NCBI GenBank assembly: GCA_023807065.1
Contig: JAJJLU010000635.1
Location: 1-25,888, forward strand
Reading direction: 5' to 3'
Length of the DNA stretch: 25,888 bases
DNA from: Isotricha intestinalis
Lineage: Eukaryota; Ciliophora; Litostomatea; Vestibuliferida; Isotrichidae
In this document: positions 1 to 8,700 of the stretch, one piece after another
Numbering within the stretch: the stretch's first letter is position 1
How the letters are laid out: each line of letters begins with the position of its first letter
Position numbers and translations under genes: made by a program
Notes under the pieces: generated by a model
The model's input: the letters and a program-made list of their open reading frames with translations, nothing else
Database searches by the model: none
Told to the model about the DNA's origin: nothing

Positions 1-70
1 ATCCCCAATCCCCAATCCCCAATCCCCAATCCCCAATCCCCAATCCCCAATCCCCAATCCCCAATCCCCA
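1..70. repeat. Telomere array, unit CCCCAAT
   Basis: Nine complete CCCCAAT units plus partial units at both edges run without a mismatch, then stop abruptly at gaattt. The C-rich strand reads 5' to 3' into the window, so the chromosome end lies to the left and base 1 is within a telomere. The unit is one base longer than the Tetrahymena CCCCAA unit and differs from the Euplotes/Oxytricha CCCCAAAA unit. A 7-bp CCCCAAT telomere suggests a ciliate lineage outside those model groups. The array is probably truncated by assembly. Confidence 0.95.
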
Positions 71-416
71 GAATTTGCTTGTTTATTTATTTCTTCTTCC
101 ATGAAAATAAATAAAATTTATATTTTATTTTTAATATATATTTATTATTTAAAAATTTTTAATTTAATTATGATATTACTTAATTATTTTCCCCCTTAGA
201 AATTTTAAAATTCGACCAAAAATTTATTATTTACTTAATTATTTTCCTCCCCCTATAATTTAAAATTCTTTGGTCCCTAAAAGGGGGATAATAATTAAGA
301 GGTTTACGGTAATTGAAAATATTGAATAATAATTTAAAAATGATTTTAAAAAATTAACAATCATAAAAAATAAAAATTTCAAAATTCAATTTTATATATT
401 AATAAATAATATGAAT
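71..416. other. Subtelomeric spacer with direct and inverted repeats
   Basis: No gene is visible. The stretch holds two direct copies of an element reading cttaattatttt followed by a C5 run (about 178-199 and 233-253). An inverted copy at about 276-299 reads as a G5 run followed by ataataattaag. The first arm pairs with the inverted arm over about 20 bases with one or two mismatches, so a long hairpin or cruciform is possible. C5 and G5 runs are rare in this AT-rich DNA. Confidence 0.6.
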
Positions 417-1679
417 TTAATTTTTATATTTTTTATAATCTTCTTTTGAGGTATAATCTATATTTTCTTCTAATTCATTTGCTCTAATTTTTCTTTTTTT
501 TGTTATTAATTGTTTATATGAAAGATATATCAATATAAATACTGATATTATCAAAATTGAAAATATTATATAATAAACATTCATTTTTTGAGTTTCTAAA
601 TATATTCCAATGGATGATTCATTAGGTTCAAATATTAATTGATATTTTTTTATAAATATTTCTCCTAAAATCCATGAATTTATTTTTTTATTTGAAAATA
701 TAATTAATGAATAAATGTAATTATTATAATGAAAAAATAAATCTTTTTGTGTAAATTCAAATGTATAATTTAAATTTTTATTTTCAAATTTTAAATTTCT
801 AAAATAATTTGCATTGAATCTTTTATCACAAATATATTGATAAAAATAATTATTTTTACCTGCATTGATAGTTTGAATTTTACAAATATTGTCTGTAAAA
901 TATTTTTTAAAAAATGTTTCATTAAGAAATAAAGAATAATCTTCAGGAACAACAATTCCTGCAATTGATAAAGAAAATTTTCCAATATTAATATTACTTA
1001 TATAATTATCGGATATTATATTACTAAATTTTATGCTCCAACCATCTCCTAAAGCATTTCCATCTGTCAACCTTAAATTTTTTTCTTCAAAATCATTATT
1101 ATATTCATGAGGATAATTTCCAATAATTAATTCTCCTTCATTATCATTTTTATATTGAATTTTAAATACATAATTATCAATTAAACTATTAGTTTTCATT
1201 TCCCAAATTAAATGAGTTAAAATTTTTGATGATGGAGGTTTATTTTTTAAACCTATAAGACTTCCATTAAAATTATAAGTATTTGAATAATTAGTTAGTA
1301 ATATAAAATAAATTGTAAATAAATTATTATCTTTTTCTTCATTATATACTAATCCAATATCTTTTGCAGTTGAACATGGAATTGAATTATCTTCAAAATT
1401 ACATTCTAATATCTTATCATAGAGATTTGGAATTAAAGTTTTTGAATCTAATTGATTAAATATACAATTTTTAAATGAATCATCTGGAATATATATTGAA
1501 TAAGAGTCAAATGTTAATATTGATGGTAATCTTTGAGGAGGTGTTCCTATTGATATTTCTGTGAATAATTCTATATTTATTGAATTTATCCATTTTTTAG
1601 TGAATGGAAAAATTATAATATTTAAATAAATTTGCTCAAATAAAAGAAGAATTATAAGAAAGTACATATTTTTTTTCAA
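417..1679 (-). CDS. Pepsin-like (A1) aspartyl protease homologue, membrane-anchored, probably inactive
   Basis: The 420-aa protein has a hydrophobic signal peptide (residues 5-24) and a pepsin-like fold signature: YEISIGTPPQ-type motif at 41-49 (EISIGTPPQ), a GELIIGNYPHEY flap/strand segment, and a C-terminal WILGEIFIKKYQLIFE motif that matches the conserved WILGD-F-RKYY of the family. One membrane segment near residue 370-388 and a basic cytoplasmic tail follow, so it is a type I membrane protein. Catalytic site 1 reads FDSYS (D58 kept, but the usual T-G of DTGS is S-Y). At site 2 the DSGTS block that normally precedes a GIVVPEDY-like strand is replaced by SLSIA, placing Ser236 where the second Asp should be. 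Active pepsins need both Asp residues, so this copy is inferred to be a non-catalytic homologue. It is the gene closest to the telomere and is divergent from the Rab-like gene about 1 kb away. Confidence 0.85.
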   Translation of the reverse strand: MKKNMYFLIILLLFEQIYLNIIIFPFTKKWINSINIELFTEISIGTPPQRLPSILTFDSYSIYIPDDSFKNCIFNQLDSKTLIPNLYDKILECNFEDNSIPCSTAKDIGLVYNEEKDNNLFTIYFILLTNYSNTYNFNGSLIGLKNKPPSSKILTHLIWEMKTNSLIDNYVFKIQYKNDNEGELIIGNYPHEYNNDFEEKNLRLTDGNALGDGWSIKFSNIISDNYISNINIGKFSLSIAGIVVPEDYSLFLNETFFKKYFTDNICKIQTINAGKNNYFYQYICDKRFNANYFRNLKFENKNLNYTFEFTQKDLFFHYNNYIYSLIIFSNKKINSWILGEIFIKKYQLIFEPNESSIGIYLETQKMNVYYIIFSILIISVFILIYLSYKQLITKKRKIRANELEENIDYTSKEDYKKYKN

Positions 1680-2679
1680 AAATAATTAAAATAATTAATA
1701 AAATTTAAATTTAAGATAAAAAAGTGTTTTAATTTATTATTTAAAAATTCAGAAAAAACCTAAAACCAATATATAAACAAAATTAAAAGTATTCATAAAA
1801 ATATAAATATATAATATATTTATAAATCTTTATTTTTCTACTTCAGACATATAATATTCGATACAATAATTGTTTAAATTTATCAATAGAAAAATTAATC
1901 ATTAGTAAATCTAGAATATATTAAATATAATAAAGGTAGAAAATTCATAAAAATAATAGTATTAATAAATTAAAGTTAATCTATTTAATCAAAATCTAAT
2001 CTAACATTTTTTCTGTTTTTGAATTTTTAAGTATTATTTTTATTTCTTTTGGTTATAAATTTTTATAATTCATTTGAATAATATTTTATGAATATTATTA
2101 AAAATTTCTTCTTTATTAATTATTAATTCAATTAAATACACTTTTTATTAAACTTTTTATGCATTTATATTATTTAGTTTGAATTTCTTTTTTATAATTT
2201 TTAACTTTACATTTTCAGGAAAAAATCTGGTTTTTCTTTTGAAGTCATATCACTTATTATAGAGTTCTATAATAAGAAATTTTTATTGATCATTATTTAT
2301 AATTAGTTTTTTATTGGTTGTTTTTATAGGAGTTGTTTTTAATAAATAGTTGAAATTCTTATTTTTTCAATTTTAAATATACCAATATCCCCTTTTTAAA
2401 ATTTTAAACAAATAATTCAATATTTTACACACTTAATTTATTTTATTATCAATGATTATTTTGGAAATTCAAATTCCAAATTAATTTACAATTAATTCAA
2501 GATTTATTAAAGAATTCAAAAAAAGCAAATAAAATTGAAACCTTGTGTTCAACATAAATAATTTTATGAAATAAAAAAGTAAAAATAATATCAAAATAAA
2601 AATTAATAAAATAAATATTTATATAAAAAAAGCAATTATTGCATTTTATCATTATTAAAAATTCATTTAAGAAATTTAA
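1680..2679. other. Intergenic spacer between divergent genes
   Basis: About 1 kb of AT-rich DNA with stops in all frames. It must carry the promoters of both the protease homologue (minus) and the Rab-like gene (plus). On the minus strand around 2000-2390 short Lys/Asn-rich stretches interrupted by many TAA codons could be a very old relic, but nothing is recognisable. Confidence 0.5.
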
Positions 2680-3321
2680 ATGGTAGAAAAAATAACTCGT
2701 GAGGTAATTCTACTAGGAATAATTGGTGACACATATGTAGGAAAATCAAATTTATCATCAGTATATATGAATGATAGATATGACGAAGAAATAAAGGCAA
2801 CAATAGGAGTTAATAGTTTAATAAAAGATACAATAATAAAAGTAAACAATATTGAAAAAAAAATTAAAATAAAAATATGGGATACAGCAGGTGTAGAGAA
2901 ATCTAGATCGATATCAGTACAATATTGTAAGAATTGTTTAGGAATTATATTAGTTTATTCGATTAATAATAGAGATAGTTTAAATAGTTTAGAAAATTGG
3001 ATAAAAGGAATTAAGGATATAACATATTATGAAAAAGTTCCTTTATTATTAATTGGAAATAAATGTGATTTAGAGGGTGAAAGAAAAGTAAGTAAAGAAG
3101 AAGGAGAAAAATTTGCTTTAAAATATAATGCTAAATTTTTTGAGTGTTCTGCAAAAAATAATATCAATGTTAATCAAGCTTTTGAAAGCTTAATTAATGA
3201 TGTGGTAGAAAAGTATCAAGATAAATTTATAAATGAAAATGATAAAAGAATTAAAATTGAAGAAAATAATTATAAAACACAAAAGGAAGGGTGCTATGGA
3301 AAGAAAAAAAAAAGGAAATGA
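2680..3321 (+). CDS. Rab-family small GTPase, divergent
   Basis: The 213-aa protein has the full set of Ras-superfamily G boxes: P-loop GDTYVGKS (16-23), switch I Thr41 in TIG, WDTAG (67-71), NKCD (127-130) and ECSAK (155-159). Length and the WDTAG/SAK context fit the Rab subfamily, which controls vesicle targeting on membranes. Two features are odd. The switch II catalytic Gln of WDTAGQE is Val72, a change that in other small GTPases greatly slows GTP hydrolysis. The C-terminus is GCYGKKKKRK, with a single Cys205 nine residues from the end followed by a basic tail, so there is no terminal CC, CXC or CAAX prenylation signal. Either it is held on membranes some other way, or the A-rich 3' end hides a frameshift or intron. 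It ends at TGA, which shows TGA is a stop here. The ATG is the first in frame. Confidence 0.9.
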   Translation: MVEKITREVILLGIIGDTYVGKSNLSSVYMNDRYDEEIKATIGVNSLIKDTIIKVNNIEKKIKIKIWDTAGVEKSRSISVQYCKNCLGIILVYSINNRDSLNSLENWIKGIKDITYYEKVPLLLIGNKCDLEGERKVSKEEGEKFALKYNAKFFECSAKNNINVNQAFESLINDVVEKYQDKFINENDKRIKIEENNYKTQKEGCYGKKKKRK

Positions 3322-3475
3322 AAAATCAAAATCAGAAGTGAATAATCTCTCTTATATTAATGTTTTTCTGTAATTTAATGTTTATATAACATTATTTTTT
3401 ATTTAATTTTTATATTTTCAAATTATTTGATTTAAATTGAAATTTAATAAAAAAAAAAAAATTTTATGTATCAGG

Positions 3476-3499
3476 ATGGGGATTGGGCCCAATCCCTAT
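3476..3499. repeat. Telomere-like palindrome (head-to-head telomere units)
   Basis: GGGATTGGGCCCAATCCC at 3479-3496 is a perfect 18-bp palindrome. With one mismatched pair (3478/3497) it extends to 3476-3499. The left half is G-strand telomere sequence (GGGGATTGGG) and the right half C-strand (CCCAATCCC), about 1.5 units each. Orientation means the left block ends in a telomere pointing right and the right block begins with a telomere pointing left. It could be a telomere fusion, an assembly join of two molecules, or a chromosome-breakage/telomere-addition site. Confidence 0.8.
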
Positions 3500-3885
3500 A
3501 ACAAATAATAATTTTTCAGAAATTAATTTATTTTATATTATTTTTTGTTTTTTTTTATTAATAAAATATATTTTACAAAAAATTTATCTGAAATTAATTA
3601 TTTATTTTCATATAATTATTATAACTTTTTAAAACAATGTTTTTTAATTTTCATCTTTTCAAAAATTCCTTTTATTCTTTTTTTTATTTTCATTTAATTT
3701 GAAAAAACATATTTTCTTTAATTTTTGACAAGTTTTATTATAATATTTTTAATTTATAAATTATACACTCAACGTAAAAATCAAATTATTACCTAATTTA
3801 AAAAAATCTTTAAACAATTAATCAAAAGATATTTCCTCAATTACTTATTTAGATGTGTAAAATTTACTTAATATTTTATTTTATT
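3500..3885. other. Spacer, nothing recognised
   Basis: AT-rich DNA right of the telomere-like palindrome with dense stops on both strands. No repeat shared with the subtelomeric region at 71-416 was seen, which would have been expected if both were standard subtelomeres. Confidence 0.5.
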
Positions 3886-4398
3886 TTATTTGAGATTATT
3901 GTATTTTTCTTTCTTCAAAAGACATAAAATTTTTATATTTTTTACTGTAAAAACATGCTTTCTTTCTTTATCTTTCCATTCTATATTATGAAAAAATTTA
4001 GAAGAATTGAATAAATAACTTTGAATATTTTGATTATCTTTATTTATATTTTCAATAATTTCTAACTAATTAAAACATTTTTATCTAATTCAATTAAATC
4101 ATCTAATCTTTTTTCTCTTTTTACTGTTTTTAATTCATCTTCTAATTTTAATATTTCTTCTAATAATTTTCCATTTTCATTTTGATATAAAATAATATTT
4201 TTTCTTTTATTTCATCTCATCTTGGATCTTTATATTTTCAAAAAAATCTCTTATTACTTTTATTGGATTATTTGGTTTTTATTCTGAATGTTTTATTAAA
4301 AGAGTTTTTACAAAAAGTAAAACTACTAGAATATATTCTCTAAATTCTTTTTATTTTTTTTCTTGTAATTCATTTATGTTTTCCGGTAAATATTCCAT
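3886..4398 (-). pseudogene. Broken coding relic, about 170 codons, coiled-coil
   Basis: Read from an ATG at 4398, a protein-like frame runs MEYLPENINELQEKK and onward but is broken by three in-frame TAA codons. It then shifts frame near 4195-4215 into a segment containing QNENGKLLEEILKLEDELK, and shifts again near 4055-4065 into a segment containing NSSKFFHNIEWKDKERK, ending at TAA 3886. The two shifts cancel and the span is exactly 171 codons, as expected for a decayed single gene rather than chance. No GT-AG intron removes the stops. The region around KPNNPIKVIRDFF loosely resembles the NPIEFLA segment of Dpy-30/RIIa-type dimerisation motifs, but this is weak. It lies 56 bp downstream of the stop of the two-TM protein gene, on the same strand. 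Confidence 0.6.
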
Positions 4399-4454
4399 TT
4401 TATTTATTTTAAATTTCAAATTAAAAGTTATAAAATTAAAATGATTTTTTATAT

Positions 4455-5258
4455 TTATTGTAATATTACATTATCTACTTCAGTACCAAATAATTCTTCC
4501 TTCACTGTTTCATAAGGTTGTATTTTTCTATATAAATAAGCTCTAATTTTAATAACATCTTTAATAACAAAATAAGCACAAATTGTTTTAAATAAATATA
4601 TTGTAGAAGTATGATTAAAAGTAATTCCTATTTTATTTAAACAAGTATAACTTAAAGGAGTATTTGGAGATTGAACTCTAACTGGAAAAACAGAATTAAT
4701 TTGATCTAAAGGTATTATTAATTCTTTTATTTTACAATATAATAATTCAAATTTTTTTAATGTCATTAAACCTTTTGTTTTATCTATTGTTATTGATTCA
4801 TATTTTGCAACACAGAAAAATGAAAAACCAATTAAAAATATAATAAATAAGATAAAATATTCCCATAAATTTTTTCCATAAAAGCCATTAATGAAATTAT
4901 TATCTTTTTTCTTTAAAATCATATTTACAATTAATAATACATCACTTAATATAAAAGCTAAACCAACCATCCAAAAAAAAAATGGAAAATTATATATTGT
5001 TAAAGGTTTATATTCACTAAAATCTAAATATTTTGCAGAATCAATTCTATCTCTTTTTGCTTCTCCAACTGTAAAAGAAGGTAATTTTTGTAATTTTTTT
5101 TCTTGTTCTAAACTTAATCTTGTTCTATTTGATTTTATCCTTTTTTTATCATCTCTAATATTGTTTTCTTCATCATCATCATAATTACTTCTTTTTGTTT
5201 CTTCATTATCATCTATAAATATATTATCAGTATTAAAATTAGGTTCTGATGGATTCAT
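4455..5258 (-). CDS. Two-transmembrane protein with acidic N-terminus and beta-rich C-terminal domain
   Basis: The family is not recognised. The 267-aa protein has an acidic/basic low-complexity N-terminus (1-50) and then a conserved-looking cytoplasmic segment (55-90, LPSFTVGEAKRDRIDSAKYL). Two hydrophobic helices follow at about 91-115 and 131-151. The C-terminal domain starts SITIDKTKGLMTLKKF and continues with LIIPLDQINSVFPVRV. The order (two close helices, then ITID..KG.....KF, then IPLDQI..V) resembles proteins in which a membrane hairpin precedes a PH-like beta domain, where the PLDQI strand is typical. That fold is an inference. The N-terminus has no signal peptide, so both ends are probably cytoplasmic. 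Its start is 83 bp from the divergent small basic gene, leaving a very short shared promoter. Confidence 0.75.
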   Translation of the reverse strand: MNPSEPNFNTDNIFIDDNEETKRSNYDDDEENNIRDDKKRIKSNRTRLSLEQEKKLQKLPSFTVGEAKRDRIDSAKYLDFSEYKPLTIYNFPFFFWMVGLAFILSDVLLIVNMILKKKDNNFINGFYGKNLWEYFILFIIFLIGFSFFCVAKYESITIDKTKGLMTLKKFELLYCKIKELIIPLDQINSVFPVRVQSPNTPLSYTCLNKIGITFNHTSTIYLFKTICAYFVIKDVIKIRAYLYRKIQPYETVKEELFGTEVDNVILQ

Positions 5259-5341
5259 TTAAATAATTATTCATAATTTAAAAAAAGAAGTATTTTTTTA
5301 TATTTATTTATTTTTCCATTTTAATTAAATTATTTTATTTA

Positions 5342-5758
5342 ATGGATAAAAACAAAAAAATAATTCAACATAGGAAATTAAATCTATCAAAAATTAGACT
5401 AAAAGAAAATTTTAGTAATAAATCAAATAAAATTAAAAAATTTGTTAAATTAAAACAGTAAATTTTTTTTTTATATTAAAGGACTAAAACAAAAAATAGT
5501 TTAGATTCTTCATTAACAGGAGAAACAAAGGAAAGTTATTTATTACCTTCAATAATTAACTCAAGTAAAACTCCAGTTAAAATTCCTAAATCAGCTTTGA
5601 ATAAAATAATAAGAAATAAATCAGGAAAATGTTTGAAAAGAAAAAATAAAATTAATAATCATAATAACGAAATAAAAACAAATAAAAATTTAGATAAGAA
5701 GAAAAAGAAAAAAAGAAATCTTAAAGTCAAAAATTTTAATCAAATCAAAAAGTGTTAA
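5342..5758 (+). CDS. Small basic Lys/Asn-rich protein, two exons
   Basis: Exon 1 (5342-5457) starts MDKNKKIIQHRKLN and reaches a TAA immediately after a GTAAAT donor. Splicing restores a long open frame to TAA at 5756-5758. Two acceptors keep the frame: AAAG at 5481 (24-nt intron, 130 aa) and ATAG at 5499 (42-nt intron, 124 aa). The second matches the TAG acceptors of the two other introns seen here and has a CTAAAAC branch-like site. The product contains SSLTGETKESYLLPSIINSS, which is less repetitive than chance reading, and a strongly basic tail KKKKKKRN. No domain is recognised; a nucleic-acid-binding or cytoskeletal role would be guesswork. Only 13 bp separate its stop from the ATG of the kinase downstream. 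Confidence 0.65.
5458..5499 (+). other. Intron of small basic gene (24 or 42 nt)
   Basis: Donor GTAAAT at 5458. The acceptor is either AG at 5480-5481 or TAG at 5497-5499. Both lengths are multiples of three, but retention introduces an in-frame TAA at once, a property of many short ciliate introns. Confidence 0.6.
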
Positions 5759-5771
5759 AAAAAATTAAAAA

Positions 5772-8700
5772 ATGGGAACTTGCACTTTTTGCAATAAATC
5801 TAAAATATCAGATACGACAAGATATGAAATATATGTTCCTCAATTAAATATAACAAATAAAAATATTCCAATGACAAAGTTATCTACAAGAGTAAAAACT
5901 AATAAAAAAAGTTTAAATAGATTATCAACAGAAAAAATAATAAAATCAAAATGTAATAATATGAACAATTCAATGATAATAAAAAGTAATGATTGTGAAA
6001 ATATATTAAATATAAAAAGAAATATAACAACAAAAAACAATATACCAATGACTTTAGAAATAATATCAAATAAAAATCAAAGAAAAATAAAAGAATTAAA
6101 TACAGATATTGACTTAAAAAAAAAAACAACATTAAAAAAATATAAAACAATAATAAAATTAAAAAGTAATTTAACAAATACAAATGATGTAAAATTAGAA
6201 GAAGAAAAAAATATTCATTATGAATTTTCAGAATCAAATTTATCTTTTCAAGAAGAAAACAATTTATCAAAAATCTTTTCAAATCATTATTTATTTCATA
6301 GAATTTCAAAAAATTCTTTAACATATTTAATAAGTGAATTAAAAGAATTTGAAATTGATGAAAAAACTTCTATATTTTTTAAAGGAGATGAAGGAAGTTG
6401 TATTTTTATTATTAAAAAAGGAAAAGTTGAAATTAATAATAATAATAATCAAAAATTCTTTTTAAATGAAGGAAATATTTTTGGTGAATTAGCTATATTA
6501 AATTATAATATTATTAGAAATTATGATGCTTTTTCTTTTACAAATTTAAATTTTTATTCTATTGATTTTAATTCTTTTGAAAATATTTCTAAAGAAATTT
6601 TAAAAAAAAATGACTTTAATTGTATTATTTTTAATGGTTTTGATTTAGAAACAATAAATAATTTACATTATTTAACTAATCATATATTGTTTAAAAAAAA
6701 TCAAATTATTAATGATTTAAATTACTTATTTGAAATTATTAGTGGAGAATTAATTTTAATTGATGATAAAAATAATCAAATAGACAATTATACCAATGGA
6801 GATTATTTTCATTTTAAAAATTGTTTTGAAGACAATCAAAAGGAAGATTATAATAATATTTTTTATTATAACAATAAATATACATTAATTGCTAAAGAAG
6901 ATACTTCTTGTATTATTTTTCCTGCTATTGCCTTTATTGAAATTTTTGGAACAGATTTTAAAAAAAAAATTATGTTTAATTTTCTAAAATATTCTCTTTC
7001 AAAAGAAAAAATAATTGATTATGCAATAAATAATAATTATGAAACAATTTTTCCTGAATTTAAATTTAAAGAATATAAAAGAGGTGAATATTTATATGAT
7101 ATTAAAAAAGAAAGGAAAAAAAATAGATATAAAAAAATTTGTATTATTTTAAGTGGAGTTGCAGTTAAAAAAACAGGAACAAAAAAATTTAATAAAAATA
7201 TCTTTGTTAATCCAGGGGATATAATAGGAACAGAATTTTTTTTTGGGAATTCTCCTTTAAATATATTAGTTAATACAAATCATTTATTTACTTTTGAATG
7301 TTATTATGAAACTTTATTAGAAAATATTGTTATTAATAATTCTAGTTTAAAAGAAATTATTTCTAATATAAAAAAAATTTATTTATTTAAAGATTTAATT
7401 GGTTTTGATTTATTTAAAATTTGTAAATGTTTAAAGAAAGAATTTTATAATAAAAATGATAAAATAATTCAAATAGGAAAAAAAGTAGAAAAAGTTTATT
7501 TCATTATTAAAGGAAAAGTTAAATTTATTGTTGATAATCATACTTATAAAGAATATTATGAAGGAAATTCTTTTGGAGAAATTTTTTTATTAAATGAAAA
7601 AAATGCACAAAGTGAAATTATTTGTTCTTCAGAAAAATTAATTTTATATTCTTTAAAAAAAGAAGATTTTTATAATTTAATAGCAAATGAAAAATTCAAT
7701 AATTTAATAAAGAGAAAATTATGTTTAGAAGATATAGAAATTTTTCCTAAAAATTTATATTATATTTCAACTTTACATAATGGAAAACAAAGTAAAATTT
7801 ATTTAGTTCACAATAAAATATTTTTATATATAATAAAAGCATTTTATGTAGATTATCAAAAGAAGAAAAATCCAAATAATATCTTAAGTAAATGTATAAT
7901 AAATGAAAAAAAAAGTTCAAAAAGATTAGATCATCCTTTTATTAATACATATGTTAAAACATTAAGAAATAATAATTGGTGTTTTTTTCTTTCAGAATAT
8001 ATTAATGGAATATCTATGTCAGAATATATTGAAATGAATAAACCTTTTAAAAATTTACATTTAATTAAATTTTATTCAGGTTTACTTTTTATTATTTTAG
8101 AAAATTTAAAATATAGAGGAATTATTCATAGAGATATTAAACCACAAAATATATTTTTAAAAGAAAATGGATACCTAAAATTAATTGATTTTTCTTCTTC
8201 TAAAAGAATAAAAAAAAATAAGACTAAAAGTATTGTTGGAACTCCATTTTATATTGCTCCTGAGATTTTAAATGGAAATACTTATTCTTATTCTTGTGAT
8301 TATTGGTCTGTTGGAATTTTATTATATTATTTATATTTTGGTATTTTTCCTTTTGGTAATTCTTCTAAAAAAATTGATAGTATTTATAAAGAAATTTTAA
8401 ATAAAAATATTGATTATTATGAAAATGAATGTAAAGATAATTTAATTATTAAAAATTTTCTTCAATTAATTTTAGAAAGAAATGAAAAAAAAAGATTATG
8501 TTCTTTAAATAAAATTATTGAATGTGATTTTTATAAAGATTTTAGTTTTAAATTATTATTAAAAGAAAAAATGGAACCTCCTTTTCTTCCTCAAGTAGTT
8601 AAAATAGATGAAAAGAATTTATTACATAATTTATCAAATCCTTTTTTAAATTTTATTCAAAATGAAAAAATTGAAAGTGATAGAAAAAATAGTATTCTTA

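Noticed and set aside
791..985. 64-codon minus-strand ORF inside the protease homologue
   Set aside because: It overlaps a well-supported gene in another frame and has no independent signal.
3488..3496. Telomerase RNA template
   Set aside because: CCCAATCCC is not a full template for the CCCC-containing unit, and the palindromic context explains it better.
4891..5184. 97-codon plus-strand ORF opposite the two-TM protein
   Set aside because: It is an antisense reading of the membrane and acidic regions; composition is explained by the real gene.
5840..6324. Two minus-strand ORFs (66 and 141 codons), very Leu/Phe/Ile-rich
   Set aside because: They are antisense to the Lys/Asn-rich start of the PKG-like gene, which produces such hydrophobic readings automatically.
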